A stretch of 14,512 nucleotides of DNA from Ochromonadaceae sp. CCMP2298 (lineage: Eukaryota; Sar; Synurophyceae; Ochromonadales; Ochromonadaceae). The DNA lies in the NCBI GenBank assembly GCA_026770595.1, contig MU634202.1, forward strand, positions 1 through 14,512, in the 5' to 3' direction. Within the stretch, counting starts at the first letter, position 1. The number at the start of each line of letters is the position of its first letter. Below the pieces are notes generated by a model. That model searched no databases and had not been told where the DNA came from. It saw only the letters and a program-made list of their open reading frames with translations. Shown here one piece after another: positions 1 through 8,500 of this stretch. A program made the translations under genes and the position numbers.

Positions 1-126
1 GCAGGCAGCAGGCAGCAGGCAGCAGGCAGCAGGCAGCAGGCAGCAGGCAGCAGGCAGCAGGCAGCAGGCAGCAGGCAGCAGGCAGCAGGCAGCAGACAGC
101 AGCCAGCAGCCAGCAGACAGCAGACA
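1..126. repeat. 7-bp tandem repeat (GCAGGCA)n
   Basis: Thirteen perfect copies of GCAGGCA run from position 1 to 91. Five diverged copies (GCAGACA or GCAGCCA) follow to 126. The array starts at the window edge, so its full length is unknown. It lies in the 3' flank of the minus-strand fibrillin-like gene and could be part of its 3' UTR or intergenic. The perfect core with a decaying right edge is typical of a minisatellite that changes length by slippage. Confidence 0.95.
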
Positions 127-148
127 GCATGTGGTGGTTGTTAAGTTA

Positions 149-183
149 GTTGGTAGTTGGTAGTTAGTAGTTAGTAGTTAGTA
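149..183. repeat. Second 7-bp tandem repeat (GTTRGTA)5
   Basis: Two copies of GTTGGTA (149-162) are followed by three copies of GTTAGTA (163-183). Related but imperfect GTTA/GGTTG sequence lies just to the left (about 131-148). The period is the same as the GCAGGCA array ending 22 bp away, but the unit sequence differs. The remainder of the left flank, about 184-377, shows no gene; it contains a doubled GAATTC (248-260) and no clear polyadenylation signal. Confidence 0.9.
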
Positions 184-377
184 GTGTGTGAGTATCAGCA
201 GGGGCGCAGACTGAACAATTGGAGGGTAAAGTAAATACTCGTATGAAGAATTCTGAATTCGCTGCATGTAGTGGTCTATCTATATACATATCTTCCCTAT
301 GTACACGTCTACAGTGAAGCGCCGTCACACCCAGTAGCCTGGGAGGCAGGAGACCGACGGATCCGCAGCTGAGCAGG

Positions 378-1040
378 TCAGAGGATGGCGACTCCCTCCT
401 CCTCCAGCATCGCCCGGTACTCCACAGGCACCGGCACGTACCTCTGGATGGCCCTGGCACCCGCCTCGTTCTCGATCACGCGCAGCTGCTCGTCGTCGAA
501 GAGCACGCGCACCACGCCCTCCCCCTGCACGCCCAGGCGCACCTTTACTCCTCCCAGGTGCAGGGTCACGCGCGTCACGGTGGCCACGAAGTGCCCGCCA
601 GGCCCCACTAGGTACGTGCCCGATGCCGTTGCAAACACCCGTGGGCCCCAGTACTCGGACAGGTTCACGAAGGTGCTGCTTCCGGTGCTAGTGCTGAACA
701 TCTGGAAGTTCCTATTGCTCTGCTTGCCCAGCGCCCCCAGCACGTCCGCGTACTTGGTCCACGCAGGGCTGGAGGTGGTGCCCAGCACCTGGCAACACCC
801 GCCAAGGGACTTCAGCGTCGCCGCTCTCCCACTGCCGCACGTTAGCAGCCCCTCCACTGCCGCTGCCGACTCCACCGCGCCGCTCTTCGGATTCCCGAAA
901 CTCGCCACCAGCTGCGCCTTCGCCTGCTCTATCTTCCCCGTCTTGGTTCCTGCCCTTCCGGCCGAGAAGAAGTTTGGGAAGTTCAGGCTCCGACTCGTCC
1001 CAATCGTTAACGCGCAGAGGCAGATCGAGAGCAGCCACAT
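378..1040 (-). CDS. PAP/fibrillin-like plastid protein, 220 aa
   Basis: Probable member of the plastid lipid-associated protein (PAP/fibrillin) family, whose members bind lipids in plastoglobules or thylakoids. The ATG at 1040 was chosen because the 45 in-frame codons upstream begin with GTG, and this ATG has A at -3 and opens a signal peptide. Residues 1-16 are a hydrophobic signal (MWLLSICLCALTIGTS). Residues 17-36 are Ser/Phe/Lys/Arg-rich, as expected of a bipartite plastid-targeting leader in secondary algae, although the usual Phe at +1 is not evident. The helical segment 36-70 ending in a VEGLL block, the TS..W motif near 89-94, the FVNLSEYWGP segment at 124-133 and the C-terminal strand VRVLFDDEQLRVIEN at about 177-191 follow the order of fibrillin landmarks. 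Similarity is weak and read by eye, so a lineage-specific secreted or plastid protein is the alternative. It is divergent from the SET gene. Confidence 0.55.
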   Translation of the reverse strand: MWLLSICLCALTIGTSRSLNFPNFFSAGRAGTKTGKIEQAKAQLVASFGNPKSGAVESAAAVEGLLTCGSGRAATLKSLGGCCQVLGTTSSPAWTKYADVLGALGKQSNRNFQMFSTSTGSSTFVNLSEYWGPRVFATASGTYLVGPGGHFVATVTRVTLHLGGVKVRLGVQGEGVVRVLFDDEQLRVIENEAGARAIQRYVPVPVEYRAMLEEEGVAIL

Positions 1041-1405
1041 CGTCGAGAGGGCTTGTGCTCGCCTCGGGAATCTAGGGAAGGTTGCGCGATGCAAGGGAGG
1101 GTGCAAATGTCTCTGCGTTCGCCGAGTCAGACGCGTCGATGAATCTGACGCGCGTGGAGGAACGAATGCCCTCACAATGACTGTCCTGCGTGTGTCTCCT
1201 CTCGGTATTCCATCCTTTTGATGGAAAGGCTGCTTTTTGGTAGCTAAATTGGCACTTTTTACTATGGTTTTAGGTCAAACAGCGTCCAACTCAAAGTTAT
1301 TACATCCTGGCTTTTTTTTTTTGCTCTTTTGGGCAGTTGACCCATCTCCCCAACATCTCTGCCTCAACACACCGTCCCCGAAGAGAGTCTCCTTCCTATA
1401 CCGTG
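1041..1405. promoter_or_regulatory. Divergent promoter region
   Basis: The start codons of the fibrillin-like gene (-) and the SET gene (+) are only 365 bp apart, so both promoters and 5' UTRs must fit here. The fibrillin-proximal half is GC-rich. The SET-proximal half is AT-rich, with an 11-T run at 1312-1322 and a pyrimidine-rich tract ending in CAG at 1334-1336. I see no convincing TATA box. Shared regulation is inferred from spacing alone. Confidence 0.55.
1208..1226. repeat. Short inverted repeat in the divergent promoter
   Basis: TTCCATC and GATGGAA form a perfect 7-bp inverted repeat around a 5-base centre (CTTTT). It sits near the middle of the divergent promoter region. It could be a dimeric transcription-factor site or a small hairpin; chance is also plausible at this length. 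Confidence 0.5.
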
Positions 1406-1963
1406 ATGATGAGCTTTGTCGGACCAGCTGCAGGGATGATGCGACAAGCCTCGATCCTGCGCCGCTCTTTTTCCTCCACATTGAACGAAGTTGCCGCGGC
1501 GAATATGAAGGGTAATGACGTCTGGAAGATAAAGCAAACCAGCGATAAGGGGTGGGGCATCTTCGCCGAGTCACAGATCCCCCAGTTCACTATGGTCTTC
1601 AAGTCGCTGAGCCTCTCTCACGGTACTGTGCGCAGCTCCCACTCCGTCCAACTAGACTGGGAAACGCATGTGAAAATGGATCTACCTGCTCGATTCATCA
1701 ACCACAGCTGCGATGCTAACGTCGGCATCGTGGCGAATGCCGAGGGGGCGTTCGACTTCTGGGCGCTGCGGGACATGGAGGTGGGTCAGGAGCTCACCTG
1801 GGATTACGGCGGCGCGGAGTTCCACTCTATCTCTATCGATCAGTGCCTGTGCGGCAGCCCCCTGTGCCGCGCAGAGAATATCGGCTTCGAGAAGTCGCAC
1901 AGGAGCATCAGGGCGCAGTACGGCACCTACTATGCCAAGTACCTGCATAGCTGGCAGCCCTGA
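1406..1963 (+). CDS. Small SET-domain protein methyltransferase, 185 aa
   Basis: SET-domain proteins transfer methyl groups from S-adenosylmethionine to lysines in histones or other proteins. Visible motifs: GWGIFA at 49-54 (start of the SET fold, cofactor contact), RFINHSCDAN at 96-105 (the family's NHSC cofactor/knot motif), ELTWDYGG at 129-136 (motif with the conserved Tyr), and a post-SET zinc motif CxCx4C at Cys147, Cys149 and Cys154 that would coordinate with Cys102. The domain fills almost the whole protein; there is no pre-SET or other chromatin domain, so the substrate cannot be inferred. The ATG at 1406 is the first in frame; upstream codons start from TTG. Residues 1-27 have no acidic residue, are Met/Ser/Arg-rich and contain ILRRSFSST, which looks like a mitochondrial presequence. 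It is convergent with the giant gene and divergent from the fibrillin-like gene. Confidence 0.88.
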   Translation: MMSFVGPAAGMMRQASILRRSFSSTLNEVAAANMKGNDVWKIKQTSDKGWGIFAESQIPQFTMVFKSLSLSHGTVRSSHSVQLDWETHVKMDLPARFINHSCDANVGIVANAEGAFDFWALRDMEVGQELTWDYGGAEFHSISIDQCLCGSPLCRAENIGFEKSHRSIRAQYGTYYAKYLHSWQP

Positions 1964-2573
1964 GTCTCTGAGGCCTCAGCACCTAAGGCTGTGCAGCTGT
2001 GCCGGTCTCCTTCCAACTCCTCCCTGACTGACTGCCTGGCTGCGGACAGGAGCGGCGACTTTGCTGCAGCAGGCAGGGAGTCCCAGCGGGGGCTCACGTG
2101 CGCTTTACGCGCAGAGTGCAGTGGGCGCAGCTCTGTGTCTACCCGGTACTTAATCGCGCGGGGCATGTCGCAAGCCTACAGATTCGTCGCACTCGTGCCG
2201 GAAGCATCGACTCAGGACATTCTAGGTCCTCCTGACACTCAGACTTACACGCCTAGGAGAAGGAGGTTTCAGATGGAAAGAACTGAACTCATGCTGCCAA
2301 ATAACTTCAATTTATTATCAGGCATAGGTGGTTGATCTTATTATCTATTACTAAGAGGTTGTTCTTTCTTCTTGTCCCTATTCCCTTTATAACCCCTTTT
2401 TACACAATAAGGTATTTTACACTGGTACAAGCCCAGCACAGGCTTTAGGCCGGGGTAAATTTATACAGTATACCTAGCGGGCAAAGAGGCGGTGGCGTCG
2501 CACTCCAGCTGTACGCCGACGTGCTCTACAGCGCCAGGCATCTCTTCGTCTCGTTAGGATCATGGGTCACTCT
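1964..2573. other. Intergenic region between convergent genes
   Basis: This 610-bp stretch holds the 3' flanks of the SET gene (+) and the giant coiled-coil gene (-). It is GC-rich up to about 2200 and after about 2480, and AT-rich with pyrimidine runs between. Open frames here start at GTG and show no recognisable protein. One minus-strand poly(A)-type hexamer is present at 2311-2316. I find no AATAAA for the plus-strand gene. Confidence 0.7.
2311..2316 (-). promoter_or_regulatory. Candidate poly(A) signal AATAAA for the giant gene
   Basis: Plus-strand TTTATT reads AATAAA on the minus strand, about 258 nt beyond the TGA of the giant coiled-coil gene. Position and strand fit a polyadenylation signal. 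Many algae use other signals, and a hexamer in AT-rich sequence can occur by chance. Confidence 0.4.
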
Positions 2574-5500
2574 TCACTTTCGCAGCCTGCCCGCCTGGGA
2601 GAGGGAAGAGGCAGCGGCAGCAACAGCGGCCAGCGCCTCTGCCTCCCTCTCCTTCTGCAGCAGGCGCAGCGCCATGACGCACATCTGCTGCGACGAACAT
2701 AACCTCTTGAGCCTCCTGTGCTCCTTGAGGACTGTGTGGAAGTCCTGCAGCATGCCGCTCAGCAATCCGTCAGACGCACTGCCCACACCACTGCCACCTC
2801 TACCAGTGATGGTGCCGCCCAGTCTGGGAGTGGCCAGCGCCCCAGGAGTGCCTGTGCTGTAGCTGGAGGCGGTGGCGGGGGTACTGTTGCGGCGCAGCGC
2901 TGCGGGCGTGGGCGAGGTGGGTTCCATGTGCATCTCCTGCGCCAGCCCCCGCCTCTGCCCCAGCCCCAGCTCCTCCTGCTCGTCCAGGTCCAGGCTCTGC
3001 TCCAGGCGCAGCTGCTCCGGAGAGCGCGCGTTGGGCTGTCCGGGCGTGCCCGTGGCGTGGTAGAAGGTGGTGGCCAGCAGCTTGTCGAAGTCGAGAATCT
3101 TCTGCTCTGTGGCCGCACGATATTGCAGCAGCTCCTGCAGCAGTGCATCGTTCGAACCCCCCCCGGGCCCCATCCTCGCCCCCGTCCCTGCTTCGCCGAC
3201 CTGTGTCTGCGCCTGCAGCTGCCGCACCTGTGTCTGGTATCGCTCCTCTGCGAGGGTCCAGGAGTCCTTGGCAGCAGCGCTCTGCTTCAGCAGCTTGCGC
3301 AGATCACCCTCTGCGCGCCGCCCCTCTTTTGTCAGCTTCTCCACACTGGCCAGCAGCTCCGTGCGCTCCCGCAGTGCGCGTGTGAGCTGTGTCTGCAGAG
3401 AGCGCTGCTGCATCTGCTGAGAGGACGCCACGGAGTTTGAGCCCACGGAGGCCGTGTCCGGGTCGCGGTAGGAGTGGACGCCGCCCAGTTGAGAGTCACG
3501 GTGCGATAACTTCACACGCAGCGTCTCGCACTCCGCAGAGAGGCCCCGCACGCGCTGGTCGTGCTGCCGACGCGCGGCGGCGATGGCTCTCACAATTCGC
3601 TGGTAGGGATCGGTCAGAGACTCGGCGGAGGGGTCATCGTCGGAGGGCGCGAAGAGCAATGCGGCCGCCGCGCTGTGTGTGGTCACGAGCGCCTCTGCGT
3701 CCGCCAGTACCGCTCCCAGGCACCGCTGCACCTGCGCTGAAAAGCTCTGCTGTCTGCGGTCCAGCTCGTCGACGATCTCGCCCCGCATGCCCAGGTCCCC
3801 CTGCTGAGCGAGTGAGGAGGCACGCAGGTCACTCACTGCCACCACCCACGTGCCGAACTGCCCCTGCAGAGAGGTCAGCAAAGCGATAGGCGAGGTGGCG
3901 CGGAACTCGTCCGCGAACAGCGGGGCGGAGAAGGAGACCCCTGCAGAGGCGCTGGGCGGGGGCACGCTGCTGACCTGGCTGTACAGGGCGCGCACCGCGG
4001 CGCCAACCGACTCAAGCTCCTGCTGGGCCTTGACTGCCTCGTGCTGCGCCTTGGCGGTCTCCTGCTGAGCCTGTAGCTGGTCGGCCTGCATGCTCTGCGT
4101 GCTCCTGGAGGCCGCCTGCAGCTTCTCCGCGCTCTCGCCCACCTGCTGGCTCATGTGCTGCAGCTCCCGCTCGAAGCGCTCCTCCGCGTCTGCACGCACC
4201 TGCTCCATCTGCCGCAGCCACTGCGCGCGCTGCTCGGCCGTGTTCCGGTCAAGCTCCTCGACACGCGCCACCGCTGTCTTCAGCTCCCGCCCCATGCTCT
4301 CACACAGGAACTCCAACTCCCCATTGGCGGCCTTGATGCACGTCAGCTTGTGCTCGTTCTCGCGCAAGGATAGGTGCGCCCGCTCCAACTGCGCGCGCTG
4401 TTCCTCGCCCAGGCTGCATGCCTCCTCCAGCTGCGATGCTAGCTGGTGCTGCGCGCGCTGTGACTCGCCCTCCTGCCGCGTGAGCGCACTGAGCCTCTTC
4501 TCCAGCTGGGAGTTGCGGCCCCTGCTCTCCTCCACGCCCGCGTATATGCCGTGGTACTTGGTCATCTCCGAGGTCAGGTTCAGAGCCAGGTGCTCCACGG
4601 TCAGCTTGCCGTCCCGCCCCCTGCCGTCGGGGCTGCTGCGGCTGCGGCTAGGGCTGAGGCTGCGGCTGGGGCTGCGACTGAGACTGCGACTCGGGCTGCG
4701 GGGTACTGGGCTGCCAGGCCCAAGGTTGGACGCATCCCCGGCAGAGTCCTCTTCGCCCTCCCCCTCCCCCGCGCAGATGAGCTCGAGCGACTGGGCGATC
4801 TGGTCGCTGAGCTGCTCGGTCTGTCGCCTCTCCGTGTTGAGGGCCTGCTCGAACGCCCAAGACTGCCTGGAGGTCGAGGCCAGCTCAGCGGTCAGAGAGG
4901 CAGCGGCGCCCCTCTCCGCCTGCACTTCGCCCCGCAGCAGCGCCGCCGTTGACTCGCTCTCGCCCAGGCGCTGCTTCAGCTCCACACCCTGCCGCTCCAG
5001 CTGCGCGCTCGTCCTTTCCAACTCCACCAGACGCTCCCTGTCTGTGACGTAGTCGAGGCGCGCACTGACGGCCGTCTCATGCAGCTGCACGGCCTGGCTC
5101 TTGGAGGCCTGCAGCTCTCTCTGCAGAGAGGACAGCTCCAGCTGCGCGCGCTCGCCCTCCGCCACCCTGGCCCCCTTGGTCTGCTCGAGCTCCCTCTGCA
5201 TGCTCTGCGCAGCGAAGGTCTGCTTCTGCACCTCGCCCTGCGCAGCCGCCCACTTCTCCTGCAGCGACGCCGCCGCATCCGACGCACGCCCCTCCTGCAT
5301 CTCCAGCTTCGCCGCAAGCTTCTCGCCCTCGTGCGTGCGCAGCTCGAGCTGGCTCCTCAGCTGGGCAGCCTCCGTCAGCAGCGAGTGGTTGCGGTGGTCC
5401 AGGTCACTGCGCGCCACCGCCGCTGCCTCTAGCTTCTCTCTGGCCTGGTCCAGCTTGTCCTCGAACTTGCCGTTCTGATCCGAGAAGCGGGCGCAGGCGT

Positions 5501-8500
5501 GGCGCACCTCGCTCAGCTGCAGGTGCAGCCCCTGCATCTCCGCCTGGGTACTGTCCTTCTGCACGGCACTGGCCTCCTTCTCGCTGAGCAACGCAGTGAT
5601 CTTCTCCATAGCGCCCGACAGCTTCTCGTCCCGCTCTCGCACGCCTGTGTCGAAGGGGTTGCCTGCGCGCACACCGGAGGACCCCGCCATCATGAGGTTG
5701 GTGAAGGAGAACTGCCTCTGGGACAGCTCCATGTCCATCTGCGTGGTCTTGATGCGGCTCTGCAGCTTCTCGTTCTCTATCTTCAGTTCCATCAAGTCCT
5801 TCAGCACCACTGCTCGCTCCTCCTCCTGCCTGTCGAAGGCCGACTTGACACGCGAGTGCTCTCCCAGTGCCGCAGTCAGATCGTCCGCCTCCCTCCGCAG
5901 CGAGGCGATCTGCATGTTCTTCTCAGCCAGCTGCTCGTTCTCCGCGATCTGCCTCTCGCTGTCCCGCACCTGCACGCGCCTCTGTAGCTCCGCCACGCTC
6001 TGCCTGAGCACCTCGTTCTCAGCCCTCAGGCCTGCCTGCTCTTGCACCTCCACATCGAATGCGCGCCTGTCGCGGCTGGTCTCTCCCACGTCCGAGCGCA
6101 GACGATTGTTGTCCGCCTGCAGCGCTGAGAGCTGCGCCTTAACACCCTCCGCAGCGCCCGACTGCAGCGTGAAGCGCAACTGCGCCTCGTCCGCGGTGCG
6201 CTGCAGGGCGGCCAGATCTCTGCGTGCCACGTCCAGATCGCACTGCAGCTGCAAGGCCCTCTGCACCGACTGCTCCACCCTGCCCTCCGCGCGCTCGCGC
6301 TCCCCCTTTGCGCCCTCTGCGTTCTTGTCTGACAGCTCCTTCTTCGCTGCCTCTGCTGCCTGCAGGCGCTGCTGCAGCTCCCTGCCACTGCCCTCCAGCA
6401 CAGCCACGCGGCCCTCTAGCTCGCTGCGCGTCCTGCCCTGCTGCTCCGCCGTGGCTGACCTGAGCATCACCTGCGCACTGCTCTCGTTCAGCTGCTGCTT
6501 AGCGAGAGCCACCTCCTCGCGCAGACTGCCCAGCTGCGCCGCAGAGATCTCGCCACTGCTGCGCGCAGCATACAGCGCCTCGGTGGTGGTGCGCAGCTCC
6601 CTCTGCCCCTGCGCCACCTCTAACAACGCGCTGTCGAATTGTGCGGCCTTAGCGTCGAGGTCCAGCTGTAGCCGCTCGCCCTGCACCTGCCGACTGTGCA
6701 GCTCTCGCTCCGCCACCTCCAGCGCCCTCTTGGTCTTCTCCAGCTCGCCCCTGCTCTCGCGCAGCTCCGCCTCGGTCGCAGTCTTGGCCCACAGCTCTCT
6801 GCCGGCAGCCTCGAGCTCTTTGCGACCGTCCTCCACGCCTGTGCGTTCTTTGAGCAGCTGCACGTTTTTGTCCTGCAGCTCTGCCCCCATAGCCTCCCCC
6901 TGTAACTGCAGCCCCTGCACGTCTCTGAGAGCCTCCGTCAAAGCGCGCTCCAGCTGCTCGCCCCGCTGCGCCTCCTGCTCCAGCTCAGATACGCAGCCTT
7001 GCAGCACGGCAGCGCCCGCCTCGAGCTCGTCGTTGGCATCGCGCAGGGAGCGGATGGTGCTACGCTGGGAGGCACCCTGGGCCTCGGCCTTGGCCAGGCT
7101 GGTCTGAAGGAAGCTGCACTCCTTCGTGAGCTCCTCCTCCTCGCGACGCGTGCGCTCCAGCGTGTGGGACAGAGCCTGCTGCCCCTCCTGCGCGCGCTCC
7201 AGCTGCTCGTGCATCGCCGCCCGCTCCCCCTGCATCTGCAGCTTCCACTCGAGGTGTACCTTCAAGTTGGCGCTCTTGTCCGCCAAGTCGATCTGCGCCG
7301 ACGTCAGGCTGCTCGTACACACCTGCAGCTTGTCCTGTAGCGACTCGCGCTCCCGCTCCCACGACCCTCGCTCCCGCTCCTGGACATCGCGATCCCTTTC
7401 CAGCACAGCCAGAGCCTCCGTCTTCGCCGCTAGACCCTCCGCCCCCTCCACCAGCGCTCGCTCCTGCTCCCCTGCTGTGTCGCGCGTCTCCTGCAGAGAG
7501 GCCTGCAGCACCACGCAGCACTCCTCTAGCCGTGCCCGCTCCTGCTGTGTGGCCTGCAGCTCAGCGTCCAGCACCTCGCCCCTTGCCCTCATCTCGCTGC
7601 CCTGCTCCTGCAACTGGCCCACCTTGCCGCGCGCCTCCTCTAGCGCCGCAGTGCGCTCGGCTAGTAGTGCCGCCTGTCTCTCGAAGTGCAGCACCTGCCT
7701 GTGGGCCGTGGCCAGCCTCTCCGCAAGCAACTGCCCCTCGGCCGCTTTCTCTGCCCCCGCCACCACCAGCTCCTCGCCTATGCGTGTGGCGGACTGGTGC
7801 TGCTGTGTCACATCGGCCAGGCTCTCGCTCAGCTGTGCTATCAGCTCCTCACAGCGCACCTGCTCCTCGGCCGCGACTCTCATCTGCGATGCATGCTCCA
7901 CCACTACGTCCCGCAGCTCCTCCGCCGCGACTCTCATCTGCGATGCATGCTCCACCACTACGTCCCGCAGCTGTGCCTCGTGCTGATCCACCGCACCCCT
8001 CATCTGCAGCTGGTGCCCATCTGTGGCGCCCCTCAGGTCCGTCTCGTGCCCCTCCTCCGCAACACTCAACTGCGCCTCGTACTCCGTCGCCTGCTGGGCC
8101 AGCGTCTGCCGCAGCAGCACCAGGTCGCGGTTGCGCAGCTCTAGAGTCTCCAGGGCCACGCGGTAGTCCACATCGAAGGTTTGGAAATCGGCAAGCTCCT
8201 GCTGCAGATCTGCGTTGGCCGTGGCCCCCAGCGCAACGGAGGCCTCTGCCCCCTGCAGCGCCTCCTGCGTCTTCGCCACGCGCGACTTGAGCTCCCTAAT
8301 TAACCCATCCGCCTCGTCCACCAGCGACTCCAAAACCCCATTCTTGTCCTGGGCTTGAGCCAGCCCCTCGGCGGCGGAGTCGCAGTCGCGCTGCAGGGCG
8401 TTGTGCTGGATCTGCAACTGAGCCAGCGCGGTGGAGGAGTAGTCGAGCTGCTCCCTTGCCTGCTTCAGCTGCAGCCCCTCTTGCGTGAGCGAGAAGGACT

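Noticed and set aside
385-1221. 278-codon plus-strand frame over the fibrillin-like gene
   Set aside because: The minus-strand frame has a signal peptide and family-like strand order, while this one is Ser/Pro/Thr-rich without any motif and runs into the promoter region.
1237-1260. tRNA A-box-like sequence (GGTAGCTAAATTGGC)
   Set aside because: No matching B box or cloverleaf partner downstream.
2521-2862. 113-codon plus-strand frame at the 3' end of the giant gene
   Set aside because: Begins at GTG and mostly mirrors the giant gene's last codons; no recognisable domain.
5596-7107. 503-codon plus-strand open frame, Ser/Cys/Ala-rich
   Set aside because: It lies wholly antisense to the giant gene, starts at GTG and has the low-complexity composition expected from reading Glu/Leu/Gln codons backwards.
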